64,000 nucleotides of DNA from Plectosphaerella cucumerina (lineage: Eukaryota; Ascomycota; Sordariomycetes; Glomerellales; Plectosphaerellaceae): positions 1,302,001 to 1,366,000 of the forward strand of contig JAGPXD010000004.1 of the NCBI GenBank assembly GCA_020746995.1. The letters are read 5' to 3'. Shown one piece after another: positions 1 through 11,824 of this stretch. Position 1 is the stretch's first letter; the number at the start of each line of letters is the position of its first letter. The position numbers and the translations under genes are program-made. Under the pieces are notes generated by a model. The model did not search any database and had not been told where the DNA came from. It worked only from the letters and a program-made list of their open reading frames with translations.

Positions 1-494
1 AATGCGGCTCATGGCAGAGAGAAAGGAAAAAACCTCCGAGGATCGTCAGGCCCTTCTTCCCCTCCCACGACGCACGACATCGGCCCGGCTGAGACAGCGC
101 GAAATCTTCGTTCCCCGTCCATGCAATCCTCCCCGATTCCCATCCCGGGTCACACACACACACGGGCGCGGTTCGGTTCGGTCGCCGTGAGACAGGAGCA
201 CTGCATCTCACGAGGCGGAGCTTGTACAGAAACGGTTCTTCTATTCTGCTTCTGCATGTAATGCGAACGAAAAATCGACGGCGGAGGACAATCTCTCTGC
301 TTCGCCTCGAAGAAACCCCAGTGTAAGACGATACTCCCGAAACGCCAACACGCTTCCCCGTTCTAGACTTTCCTCCCACAGTCTGTCTGGCTGTCGCTCG
401 TGTACTATGAATTGAAGGAGTGGTATCGCATGCTAGAAATGCAAAGCGCAACAATGACTACCACCTAACAAGTGGCCTCGGGAATGAAATCCAT
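1..494. other. Downstream flank of the PKS gene, no gene seen
   Basis: This stretch lies 3' of the minus-strand polyketide synthase and probably holds its 3' UTR. A short open frame begins near base 2, but its composition is arginine- and proline-rich and resembles no family. I see nothing else. Confidence 0.5.
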
Positions 495-3400
495 CTAGCA
501 GATGGCCTCGCGGATGAGGTCGCCCAGCTTCTTGGCCTGCGTCGTAAATGTCAGCAAACAATCCATGAACCTTCAGGAGTAGGCATAACTCACCAGTGCG
601 CCGTGCATCATCGAGAAGTGGTTGCCCGGCATGTGGCGCGACCTCATCTTGGAAATATCCAAGAACTCGTCCCACCGGTTCGGCCCAAAGTCCGTCCTGT
701 TCTCGAGCAGGAACAGCGCATGGCCCTTGGGGTACGGCTCGGGCCTCGGGTCTTCGGGCGTCTTGCACACGCCGTCCTCGCACCAAATGGTCGTCACCTG
801 CGGGCACTTTGCGGTGGGGATGCGCTCGGCCGTGTAGTTGCTCAGCGCCGTCACGGCCGCGGCAAAGTGCGGCAGCAGCCAAGAAGGGATGTTCTTTGCA
901 CCGCTGCCGTCGTCCTCACCCAGAAGACCAATGGTGCCGAACCACGCGTGCAGCGAGCGTGGGAGCGGCTCGATGGTGACGGGGCAGGGGGCATCGATGA
1001 TGACGAGGTGGTCGACGCGCTCGCCTGCGCTGACGAGCTGGTTGACCATCTCAAAGGCCACGACACCGCCGGCCGACCAGCCCGCGAGGGAGTAGGGGCC
1101 CATGGGCTGGCGACGGCGCATCTCGGTGATGAACTTTGTCGCCATGCCGTACACGCCGCAGTTGAACTCCTCGGGTGTCTTCATGAAGGGAGAGAAGAGA
1201 CCCCAGACCTTCCAGTCAGGAGAGATCTGGCTGATCTCCGTGTAGGAGGTCGCGCATCCGCTGCCGTCGGGGACCATCCAGAGGTTCTTGGTCGCCGTGC
1301 GGGTGCTGCCCTGGAGCAGGATCGAGGTCGCCTTGCGGTGGGGGAAGTGGTCGACGACCGAGCCAGGCGCAGGTCGGGGCGGCTTGATGATGGAAGCAGT
1401 CGTGTTGCCCGGGTGTGTGTTGATGACTGTTGTAGGCGCCAGGGGAGGCTCCGACCTGGGCGAAACAGATCGTGACCTCGACCGCTTGTGCGAGGACGAC
1501 CTGGACTTGGACGTGGGCGCGGCCTTGGGCTTAGGCTTGGGACCGACGCCGAGGGCCTTCTCGACCTCGGCGAGGGACGGGTTGACCACGAACAGATCGC
1601 TGGCGATCTCCATCCCCGTCCTCTCGCGCAGAGCGCCGAGGATAGACAGGCTCATGAGCGAGTCCATGCCGAGCGCGGCAAGGTCAGGCGTCGCGACAAT
1701 CTCCTCAATCTCGACGCCCATCTCCGAAGCGATCGTGCCACGGACAATCTCCTGAAGGTTGTCCATCTCGCCGGTTACGGCCTTGCCGCGCTCCTCCTCG
1801 CTCTCCTCGTTGGGAGGCGTCGTCAAAGGCGACTCGCCAGTGTCAGCCTCCGAGGAAACCTCGGACACAAATGACACGGCCGAGTCCTGGCCGCCGTAGC
1901 TGATGTTGCGCATGTGGGAACGCCTCTCAATCACAACAGCCGGGACGGGGGTCTCGAAGCGAGCGAGGAACTTCTTGAAAGCGCCCACGGTTGCATGATC
2001 TACGAAAGCGTGCGAGTCGACATCGACGTCGAGCTCCTCACGCATCCGGCCCGCCACCGTCAGCGCCATGAGCGAGTCGCATCCTAGGTCCGTGAAGGCA
2101 ATGTTGTCGCCGAGCTCGTCGTGCGAAACGCCCACCTCCTTGGCGATGATGTCGAAGACGGCATCCACGACAGACTTGGACTGCGCAAGCTTGGCGTTGA
2201 CAGTCTTGAGGTCTGGCTTCATGGCCGACTTGCGCGACTTGGACTTGGACCTCGCAGGCGACAGGGCCTTGGCCGCCGGCGCTGCAGGTGCAGGTGCAGC
2301 GACCGACCCCATGGCGACGGCGGCGCGACCGCGGGGCGGCAGCACCATGTTGAGCACCTTGCGAGGGATCGACTGGAATCGGATGTCCCCGCAGACGCCG
2401 ACGATGCGGTCGCCGTCAAAGACATAGGCGTCGCCGGCCATCATCTTCGTGCCCTTGACAGGCTGCATGCGCACGTAGGAGCGGTACGACTTTGCGGGGT
2501 CGAGCTTCTCGACGAAGCGCATCGAGCCCCAGCCGTGCGAGATGAAGACCTGCTCGCGCGAGTCGACGGCATCGGTGCCGTTGATGATGAAGCCCGAGAT
2601 GTGGCAGCAGCTGTCGAGCCAGTAGGGGCTGAAGTGGAAGCGCCCATCGGCCTCGGTCGTCTGGAAAGTGACCTTGCTCGTCGCCTCGCACGTCTTGCTG
2701 TCGAGCACGACCTCCTCCATGCCCTGGTAGCGCGGGGCGTAGTCAACGAGCGCATTGAAGAGCTTGTAGGCCAGTCCGCGTCCAATCTTGGACGCCTTGC
2801 CCGTCTTCTCGGCCTCGAGGAGGTGGTCCACGCGGCCCTTGATGAGGTAGGCCACGCGCTCAAACTCGTCCGCCCACTGGTCCGTGTTGCCGTACACGAC
2901 CTTGCAGTGCGCATGCACCGTCTTGGCGGTACCTTCGCCCGTGTGGAATTCGACGTCTGCGGCGCCCTGCGCGGCGTTGGCCGTGACTGTTGTGCGCAGA
3001 ATGTGCGCGTCCAGCTTCTCGTCGAAGATGAGCGTCTTCGGGACCTCAACGTTGCACACGTTGACACCGACCTTGCCCGCCTCGGGACGGAGCTGCTTGT
3101 AGGCGTAGTCGCAGATGGTCATGGCCATGTCGGCATAGAGGGTCGATGGGCAGAGAGGCGCGCCGTTGCACAGGTGGCCCTGAACAATGTTGCGCGTGTC
3201 CTCCCGGGAGAGGTTTGTCTCCGTCTCGATGACGGCAATGTCACCAGTGATCTCCTCCTTGGTGATGCCGTGCACCGAGGTCGTGGAAAGCTTGGGCTTG
3301 GGAGCCTCAAGAAGCGCAGGCTCCTTTACTGCGGCAGGGCCTCTGTTCTTCGTGAGACACCAGTCGCCCGTGTACTGGATCCAGTAGTTCTTCTCGTCGA

Positions 3401-6400
3401 AAGCGTACGTGGGCAGGTCCAGTAGACGAGTCGACGAGCTAAAGTCGCGGTGGAACTCGTTCCAGTCGAGGTTGACACCAGCCGTGTGCAGAGCCGACAG
3501 GCTGCTTCCCAGGGTCTTGTAGGCCGCCTCGTTGCGGCGAAGCGTGGGAACGGCGACGGTCGTGGCGCCAAAAGCGGCCTTGACCATGTTGGCGCAGACG
3601 GGGTGAGGACCAACCTCGAGCCAGACCGTCTTGTCGTCGATCTTGTTGGCACCAGTGTGCTGCTGGGCCGAGACAAGACCACCGAGGAAGTTGACCGCGT
3701 CGCGGGCGTGGTTGCGCAGGTACGCGGGGCCAAAGTGCTGCGAGGCCGCCGCGTCGGTGCAGTCAACCATCTCACCGAGGAGCGGCGAGATGACAGAGAC
3801 CTTGGGCGCATGGAACTGAATGGCTCCGGCAAGGCGCTCAAAGTCGTCCAGGATTGGGTCCACCTGGGCCGAGTGGAAGGCAAACGGCACTTTGAGCTGG
3901 GTGCACTTGAAGCCCGAGGCGCTAAGCTGGGTGGCGACCTCAGTCATCTCGGCAGCGCTGCCGCTGAGAACAGTCTCACGGGGTCCGTTGACGCAGGCGA
4001 CGTTGACCGCATCTGCCTTGGCACCAAGGGCATCCTTGACCGTGTCGACGGAGCCCTGGATCGCAAGCATGACGTGCGTGCCGGCGGTGCACTTCTGAAC
4101 AAGCAGCTGGGCGCGAACACCGACGAGGTAGATGGTGTCACTGGCGGAAAGAACGCCGGCAGCGTTGAGCGCGGCATACTCGCCAAGGGAGTGGCCGAGG
4201 ACCACGGACGGCCTGATGTCCCAGGAGCCCCACAGCCTGGCGAGAGCCATCTCGAAGCAGCAGAGGCCGAGCTGGACGACAACGGGCGAGAGCTTGGACA
4301 CATCCGTCTCGCTGCCGTCAATAAGGGGCATGAACGAGGGGAATCCGTGAACCTTGGCGATGTTGGCAAACTCGTCAATGCTCTCCCTGAAGACCTCGTG
4401 GTTGGCGTAGAACTCCTTGCCGAGGCCCGCGTAGTGAGATCCCTGGCCGGTGAAGAGGAAGGCGACCTTGGGCTGCGTCGTGGACACGGGCTGGATCTGC
4501 TGCTGCAGACGCTCCCTGAGTCCGCGCCTGGCCTCGTTGAGGTCGGACGCGGCGACGCTGATGCGCCAGTAGTGCTGGATGCGGCGTGCCGTGGTCGTGT
4601 ATGCCACGTGGGAGACAGGAGTCTCAGGGTTCTCCTCCATCCATCCGATGAGCCTCTCGGCATTGCGGAGGAGCGATGCCTTGGCCTTGGCCGTGACGGT
4701 GATGACATGGACGCTGCGGGGATCGGTAGTGGGCGCATCGTAGCGGGGGCCGTCCTCGAGAAGGAGGCCGGTGTTTCCGCCCGCGGCGCTGAAGTTGTTG
4801 ACGAAGATTTTGCGCAGCTTGCCGTCCTGGCGCTTGAAGGGCGTCATGTGGAAGGCAATGTTGACGTTGCGGTCCGACAGATCCTTGGGGAAGTTGTGGT
4901 TGATCTCCTTCTTGATGCCGACGTGGGGCGGAATCGAGTTCTTCTGCATCATCATGAGCACCTTGGTCAGGGCGGTGATGCCGGAAGCGGCCTCGCCGTG
5001 TCCAATGTTGCTCTTGACTGCGCCCAGGTAGAGGGGCCGATCGGCAGGACGTCTGCGGTCTGCGGGGGCGAAGACGTTGGTCACCGAGAGCATTTCGGTG
5101 CCGTCGCCGGCCTGAGTGCCGGTGCCGTGCATCTCGACGTAGTCGACATCGAAGGGGTCAACGCCGGCCTCGTCGAGAATCGCCGTCGACAGCAGCGACT
5201 GTGTCGGTCCGTGAGGGTGTGTAATGGACACGGCCTCGGCAGAGTGGTTGGTAGCGGTGCCGAGGATGACGGCGAGGATGTTGTCCTTGTCGGCGACAGC
5301 ATCATCGAGACGCTTTACAATGATGGACGCACAGGCATCGGCGCGGCAGTAGCCGTCGGCGCCGTCGTCAAAGGTTGCACAGGGGCCCGTCTTGGACAAG
5401 AACTGGCCACGGCTCAGACCGGCGAAGATGTCGGGGTTCGTCATGCACGACAGGCCGCCGACGACGGCCGTGTCGCACTCCTTGGCCCACAGCGAGGTGC
5501 AAGCGACCTGCAGGGCGGCAGCGCTCGAGGAGCAAGCCGTGTCAATGTTGAAACTAGGGCCGCTGAAGCCAAAGTGGTAGTTGATCCTGCCGGGACCGAA
5601 GGCGCGAACACCGCCGGTGATGAAGTAGGTGTCGACCTCCTGGGCGGCGTTGATCTCGCGCCAGTCGTCAGAGGTCTGGCCGTAGAAGGTGCCAATGCGG
5701 TCCAGCCGCGTCGACGGAGTGCGGTTGGGGACGTAGCCCGACATCTCCAACGCCTCGTAGGCGGTGGTCAGGGCCATCCGCTGCATCGGATCTGTCTGGT
5801 AGGCCTCGCGCGGCGACATGCTGAAGAACTTGTTGTCGAACATGCCAGGGTTCTCGATCCAGCACCCGTACTGACTGTGGCTTGTGTTGACGGCCTTGCC
5901 GGTGATGTCGTAGTGGGTGTCGACGTTGAAGCGGTCAGCGGGAACGACCCTGTGGACGTCGAGGCCCTTGGACAAAAGTTCCCAGAGCTTCTCGTGGCTG
6001 GCGGCGTCGGGGAAGCGGCCGGCCATGCCAACGATGGCAAGCTTGCACTTTCCGCTGGCGCCATGGTTGCCGATGTGTGAGGGCCTGCGGTCGAAAGAGC
6101 CGCGGCTGGCCTGGCGCAGGTGGACCTTGAGCTTCGTCTTCTCAGTGATGAGGTTTGAGAGGGTCTCGGCATTGTCGGTAGGACCGTAGGGCACGATCAG
6201 GCAGTTGGAGCCGGAGAAGCCGGCGGCGGTCTCGAGGGCGGTGTCGAGGACCTTCTGGAACTGAAGCGCGTCGTTGAGGCATTCGCGAACGACTGACCGC
6301 AGGAGATCTGCCGTGCTTGTGCCGGAAATCCACTTGCCATGGGCGCCGGACATGACACCAGAGCGCGGCTTGGTCTCGGCGAGGACGGCCATGACACTAG

Positions 6401-7286
6401 GGTCGTTGAGATGCAGGATCTTGTCGACATCGGCGTCGGCGTTAAGGTGGGCCGCATGCCACGGTCCGTAAACGGGGACGGGTGTTGAGTTGACCTTGGC
6501 GATGCCACTGTCGACGAAGGCCTTGAGAGTGGATGGGGGCCCGGAGATGGCCACGCTCGTAGTGGAGACGGCGCTGATGTATGCGCGGCTCGCGGGAGGG
6601 ATGAACTGCGGATTGTCAGTAGTTGATCGAATAGCAGTTGAAAGAGATTCTTGCCTGTGAGGTGTGGAACGACTCAAGCGCTGAGATGGCGGCAGACTCC
6701 TGCAGGCCTGCAAAGAGATGGTTCCAAGACTCGTTGGAGCTCGAGGGGCTGAGCCTCTCGGCCATGGAGGCGACATGCGAACCGGCCCTAAAGGCCATCA
6801 AGACGACTTGAACAGCAAGGGGTATCAATGTGGAAACAGAAGGCGTAGAGGCAACGGCGCAGGCGGCGAAGAGCCCTGTGCAGAGACCCAGGAGGTATGA
6901 TTGCTCGTGGGCTGTGACATCTTGGGGCTCCTTTTCGGTGCGGCTGAAAGGTTGTTAGTCGGATCCTAGGCTGGGCTGGAATGGAAGCCATACTCAATGT
7001 AATGGGCGATCTGAGAAATGCAGAGGAGGGCACTGTCGAGGCCGGGGTGCCTGACTGCTCCGGCGTTGTACTTTTCGTTGAGCTGCTGCAGGGTGCGGAA
7101 GACGGGGAGCTTTGATCGCTGCAGTGCTGTGAGGCTGTCGATCTCTTCCCTCAAGGCCTGGCCTGCCTGCTCGAGGAATGTCTTTGCGAGGACGCTCGGG
7201 TTACCGTTGCGGTAGAAGTCCGCCAGGAACGCATAGGTGTTGAGGGACTGGTCTCCAAAGAGGAGAAACGATACTGCGTCCTCCAT
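495..7286 (-). CDS. PKS1: Non-reducing polyketide synthase, T4HN-synthase type (SAT-KS-AT-PT-ACP-ACP-TE)
   Basis: Iterative type I synthase predicted to make 1,3,6,8-tetrahydroxynaphthalene (or a close naphthopyrone) from malonyl-CoA, the first step of DHN melanin. Exons on the minus strand: 7286-6994, 6943-6655, 6605-594, 536-495, giving 2,211 residues. Visible: an LFGDQ start of the SAT domain and its GLCTG active-site motif; KS with DTACSSS (Cys552); AT with GHSLGEY (Ser1000); product template with His1338 (GHLCNG) and Asp1525 (WLDSCC); two acyl carrier sites, GCDSL (Ser1705) and GMDSL (Ser1843); thioesterase GWSAGG (Ser2038) and a terminal GNHFSMM His2190. Length and domain order match the wA/PKS1 family (about 2,150-2,200 residues). 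The last 13 codons lie beyond a 57-nt intron. Intron 2 appears to be GC-AG. The tetrahydroxynaphthalene reductase at 25.7 kb supports the DHN assignment; YWA1 remains the main alternative product. Confidence 0.93.
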
Positions 7287-7367
7287 GTTGAGAGATGTTT
7301 GTGTGATTAGAGGTGTTTGGGATAGTCAAGGTTCCATCCATCCCATTTTGCGAGGACACCATGAAGG

Positions 7368-7374
7368 TCTTATA
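7368..7374 (-). promoter_or_regulatory. Possible TATA box of the PKS gene
   Basis: TATAAGA on the minus strand, about 82 bp upstream of the PKS start codon. The spacing is reasonable for a fungal promoter, but a heptamer alone is weak evidence. Confidence 0.3.
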
Positions 7375-10300
7375 CTGTAGCAGGGCACGGCGGGGCACGA
7401 TGGGCACATGTGTTCGAGGGGGTGGAAGGGGCGGCACCCGCGCTCTGGTCCGGCCGGCGACATCTCAAACTCATCTCAGCCCGACCTGTCACTGCTAAAG
7501 ATGGAGCGTCAGCAAAAGGGGCCACGGACGGACGAGGAGCGATGGATCAGGGGCGGTGCGGTGCTGCCCGGATAGGATTGCAGACACGCCCCTCCCCAGT
7601 CAGTGTAGTTGGCCCGGAGGCCCTCGGCGAGAGATGCTGGGATGGTGAGATGTGAGACCGGCGTGGAGGAGGTTCGGTGACCGAAGCCGCGGGAGAAGGT
7701 TCATTGATTTCCTCTTCGGGTTGGTGTCGTTGGTTCAGGCTGACGGCCACAAGGCGAGCCGGTGGCAGGGCCGGTTGACGCGAACCGCAAGACCGGACGG
7801 TCCAGAGCACGGTGCCTCTCTCTGCTCTCTGCGTACCTCGTCCAGTCCTTGTCCAGAGGGGTGTTGGAGCACCGAGGAGTGTACGCAGCAGCCTCGTGGA
7901 AGACGTCAGCGGAATCCATGACGGGCGTGGTCCGAAGTCCAGTCTCCCCTGTCATGGCCATGGCCTCTGGTTGACACCCAGCAACGTGCCCCGGACAGGC
8001 CCTGACCCAGCCTAGAACATGGCCAGCGGGTCTGAAACGGAGGCAGGACACCGGCCGCCGAAGGGCCCCCCTCCCTGCTCCTACTGACAGGGACGGGTCC
8101 TTGCGAGCGGGAGCGGCGCACTAACATGGCCCCCACGGGACTCGCACCGGCCTCTACCGGAGGAGGAAGAGGCGGAGGAGGGGAACGGAGGGTTGACGTG
8201 AAACGGAGACTCTGCCGTCGGGCCGTGAAACCTGGAGAGATACGAGGGCCATCGATGGCTGTGGAGGGACTTGAAGCTTGGACGAGATGGTCCTCCCCGC
8301 GGTCGATGGGCGGTCGATGGCAGCGGTATCAGCGACAGGGGTGAGCGCGGGCCACCGCCGAGTGCGTGTCCGTCGGACATCCCCAAAATGGTGCTGAGGT
8401 CATGGCGGCGGAGCGGAAGGCGGAGGACAGACAGACACCCCGCGAAACAGCAGGCCGTCCGGGCATTTTGTTTTCCAGAGCTCGGCGATACGGGACTGAT
8501 GTGTTAGTTTGTTCGCATACGGGAATAGCAATTGATCTGGCGTGCGGCCGTTGACGATGAAGGTCGTCGATGGGGTGGGAAAGGTGAGGAGGGAGAAAGC
8601 TCGGACCATTTTGGGGGAACGGAAGTGTGTGAAGTTGGCTGAGGCTCTCCGGGGAATGTCCGGGCCAATGGGCAGTCGGGAGGGTCAGGTCACGTGGGCC
8701 TCTCGGCCAGTTTCTCACCGAAGCCTCACCGATGTGATCAGTGCTCAACGCAACTTCAGCGCTCCAGCGTCCTCCTCGCCTTACCCTCGAGGACATCAGT
8801 GCTCCCCGTCAGTTCAAACCGTCGATTCAGGTACTACACTCACCGCAGCTCGAGCCCGCCGCATTCCCAGACACGTCTGTTTGTACTACGGGCGAGATTT
8901 CTCGGCCTCTTCTCGACTCACTCCCATCTGGCCTCACCTCTTGGCTATGCTCCTCGATCGGCATTCGACCTCGCAGCTTGCAGGCCGGGCACCGACAGGC
9001 ATCGACCCGCATGTCCGGTTCGTGACGCCGCTCACAGCAAGACGGGTTATGACCTGTCGATGATGCCCCGGCTCCTCGGGCTCGGCCTCTTCACGGAGGA
9101 ATGCAACGCGAATACGCGGACCTGGAGGACGACCCTGGTGGAAAGGAACTGATCTTACGTGTTCCTTGAAGGAGTTACGACGGTAGACCTCGGCCCCTTT
9201 ACTCGTGTGCTTATCCCATGTCGCACGGGAAGACATATCTGGAGCCCGAGGCAGGACAGGTCGCCGCGCCCGCTCATGTCAGAATGTCAGCGTCCAACGA
9301 CGGGGGCCGTATCTTGGGACAGGCGAAGCCGTGGTCCCGTCTAGTCATTGACGCCGTCGGCAGTCACTCTATCGCTGCGGGACCTGACGCTGCCGACCCA
9401 TGCTCGGGAAGAAGAACCGGACCTCCGGGTGTTGGCTCATCATTCCTACTCAGCATCTATGTGGCTCAGAATCCGACCAGGAGCAATTCCTCCTTCCAAT
9501 GTTCTGCTTCATCTCTTTGACCGGCATTTTTCGAATTTTTTTGTGCTGGGAAATACGGCACGTCGTTCTGCCCGGCGTTGACGGCAACCTCGCACAGAGA
9601 CATACCCATATCCTCCGGCCTGCTGCAATGCTTCGCCGAGGCTCCCAATCCCCCGAAGCATCCGACATGTCAGACACGCATCTCGCGGCGTCCCGGCACG
9701 CTGTGTCACAGAGGCGCACGTCGATGACGCGAGCATCCTTCCCGAGGTCTTCTTCTCCCAGGAGCACCGTTCAGAGAACATTCTGCGAGTTCCATGCAGA
9801 CAAACTCTACCTACCTTCCGAGTACGAGGCTACTTGCATGGGCAATCTCCTACGCAGACTGCATCGATCTATCATCCTGGCCAGCAGAAGCTCCCTTCCC
9901 TCCCTCATCTCCCAAAGGCATGAGTCTGGAGTCACTTCGCCGATCCCTCCACAAGTGTTGGCTTTCCACTTTGGGCAATTGCCAGCAGAGATTTCTCCAG
10001 GAAGGCTGGTTTCGTCCCTTCTTGACCCTGTGGGAGTCCTCTGCGAGTGCAGTAGCAACGAGCAGCTTGCTGCTCCGGGCGACATCCTCACCATAGCGTG
10101 TTCACGTCTCAGCCACCCCCCACGAAGCGAGAAAGGGACAAGGGCCCTTGGCTTCCTCGCTCACAAGGAACCAGTCACCATGTCCCTGTGAACATCCTCG
10201 GCAGATCATCCCGAGGCTTGGCCCTGATGAAAAGAAAGCAAACATCCTCAAGGGCAGCCATCCCACAGGCCTCTTTGCCCTTCAGTCGGCCCAGTGCCCC

Positions 10301-11054
10301 CAAACTCGGAGCCCACCCTTCCCGTCGGATGACTTCCTCTAGGGCGTACGCGATGCGTGGCCTGGCCCAAGTCGTGTCCTGGCAAAGTCTCACTCGTGCA
10401 TGGCCGTGCGAGGCTAAAATCATCCGACGCACATATCGCCCCTCGCGTCTGCATACCAGGGACCCATCGAGGTTCAGAGTCTGTGTGAGACTCGATGGCC
10501 AGCCGCCGGCAGCTCAGGGGAGGGCTGAAGCTGTGTTCACGAAGTTCGTCCTCCCATCGTGAAGCCATGTTCGGACAGATCCCGTCGTCCGTCCATCGCC
10601 AGCGTCTAAGACTTGCGGATAAGCTTCTCGTCATCCGGAACTTCACAAATAGAAGGCAATGTCCAACTTGCCTGTCTTTGCTAGATGATACGTTCGAGTC
10701 CGTCTTGCAAGTTCTCACCCGAGGCACAGCAGATATGGCCTCGTTCCACGTCTATGTCCTCACGAACGCGTACACCGAGCCAACTACCGTCGTCGAAGCG
10801 GCCATGTTGCCGTGCTGAGGAGTACCACGAGCTCGGACACCAAGTTGACACCAGGATGAACTGACTCTCCTGTTGCCACCAGCCCTTCTAGTGCTGTCTA
10901 GGGTCCCAGCCAGAGGGCTCGGCTCCTCTGCAGTGGTGTTATCCAAGAGCACCCCTCCCCCATCTTCCTCACCATCTCATCCCATCCCATCCTCTCTCTG
11001 CCAACTTTTTAAGTCCACCATCTTGCTTCACTAAAGTATCATCTCATCCTCGGC

Positions 11055-11346
11055 ATGTTCGAGGCCTTCTTGTGGTAAGTAACTCTATCGAGGGCCATGA
11101 GTCCCTCCCAAGACATCGGTGGCGATACTGAGCACTCGGCAACGACCAGATCGAGCAAACCATTATCAATTTCATGTGAGAGACCCTGGGATGAACGTGT
11201 CGAGACTGTTTACTGACGATCTTGCCATCCAGGGACCTACTCGCCCGCCACCCTTGCCCCTGCCGGCACACATCCTCAACACATCCTCGGCAAACACACC
11301 GTCTGAGCACACCCTGGGCACATCATCGCCACTCTTCGGCAAATGA
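11055..11346 (+). other. Possible small spliced transcript (short peptide or non-coding RNA)
   Basis: A pyrimidine-rich leader ends in an ATG at 11055, followed within 20 bases by a strong donor (GTAAGT at 11075). A branch-like TACTGAG and a CAG follow near 11135-11150. A second donor (GTGAGA near 11177) is followed by TTTACTGACG and a CAG at about 11233. If both introns are removed, the ATG frame stops at once. If exon 1 is joined directly to the last exon, the result is a 30-residue peptide. The splice signals look real but the coding capacity is uncertain. It could be a non-coding RNA, a 5' leader or chance. Confidence 0.25.
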
Positions 11347-11824
11347 ACAAGCACACCTTCAGGGTCTTCGGCACGATCAACACCATTATCAGCAAGTTCA
11401 ATTGTTGCAAGCTCATGAAAACCCCTGTCCACTCCACACCCATGAAAGACACACCCGGCGTGGCTACGGCGACTGAAAGAAGCAAGGGAACCCAACGTAG
11501 AGGAAACAAACCCGCACGTCCAGTTCAGAGACGACAGGCGTGACCCTGCTCCCCCCTGTGGCGACACTCCTCCCCGCCCAGTGGCTACAACTTCCCCTAC
11601 TCGTAGGCCCTCCCCCTCCATCCATCACCAGCCGCACCATTACCTCACTATCATCCCAATACAACCTTCCACGACTTTCCCAGATAGTTACCCCCCTCCC
11701 CTCCTCACAGGCCCCCCAAGACCCGCCCACGGCGGAACCGACGAGCCCCCTGCGGCGGCACATACGTCGCCCTGTCAAAAGCACCAGTCAGCCATCCACA
11801 CCCTCTGAGAGAAGCACCACCAAC

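Larger units (their letters stand above)
7287..11824. other. 4.5-kb stretch between PKS and oxidase without a convincing gene
   Basis: Open frames here (the longest about 263 codons, near 9400-10191 on the plus strand) have Ser/Arg/Pro-rich shadow-like composition and no recognisable motif. In particular I see no zinc-finger regulator of the Cmr1 kind. The part next to 7286 should hold the PKS promoter. A possible small spliced transcript around 11055-11346 is listed separately. Confidence 0.5.

Noticed and set aside
2..190. 62-codon frame at the left edge
   Set aside because: Arg/Pro-rich and short, inside the likely PKS 3' flank; no support as the end of another gene.
2121..6080. Long plus-strand open frames (434 and 876 codons) opposite the PKS
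   Set aside because: They mirror the PKS codons, have Val/Leu/Arg/Gly-rich shadow composition and no domain; the minus-strand frame carries every catalytic motif.
9400..10191. 263-codon plus-strand frame in the PKS/oxidase gap
   Set aside because: No family resemblance, mixed Ser/Arg/Pro-rich composition, and overlapped by equally open frames on the other strand.
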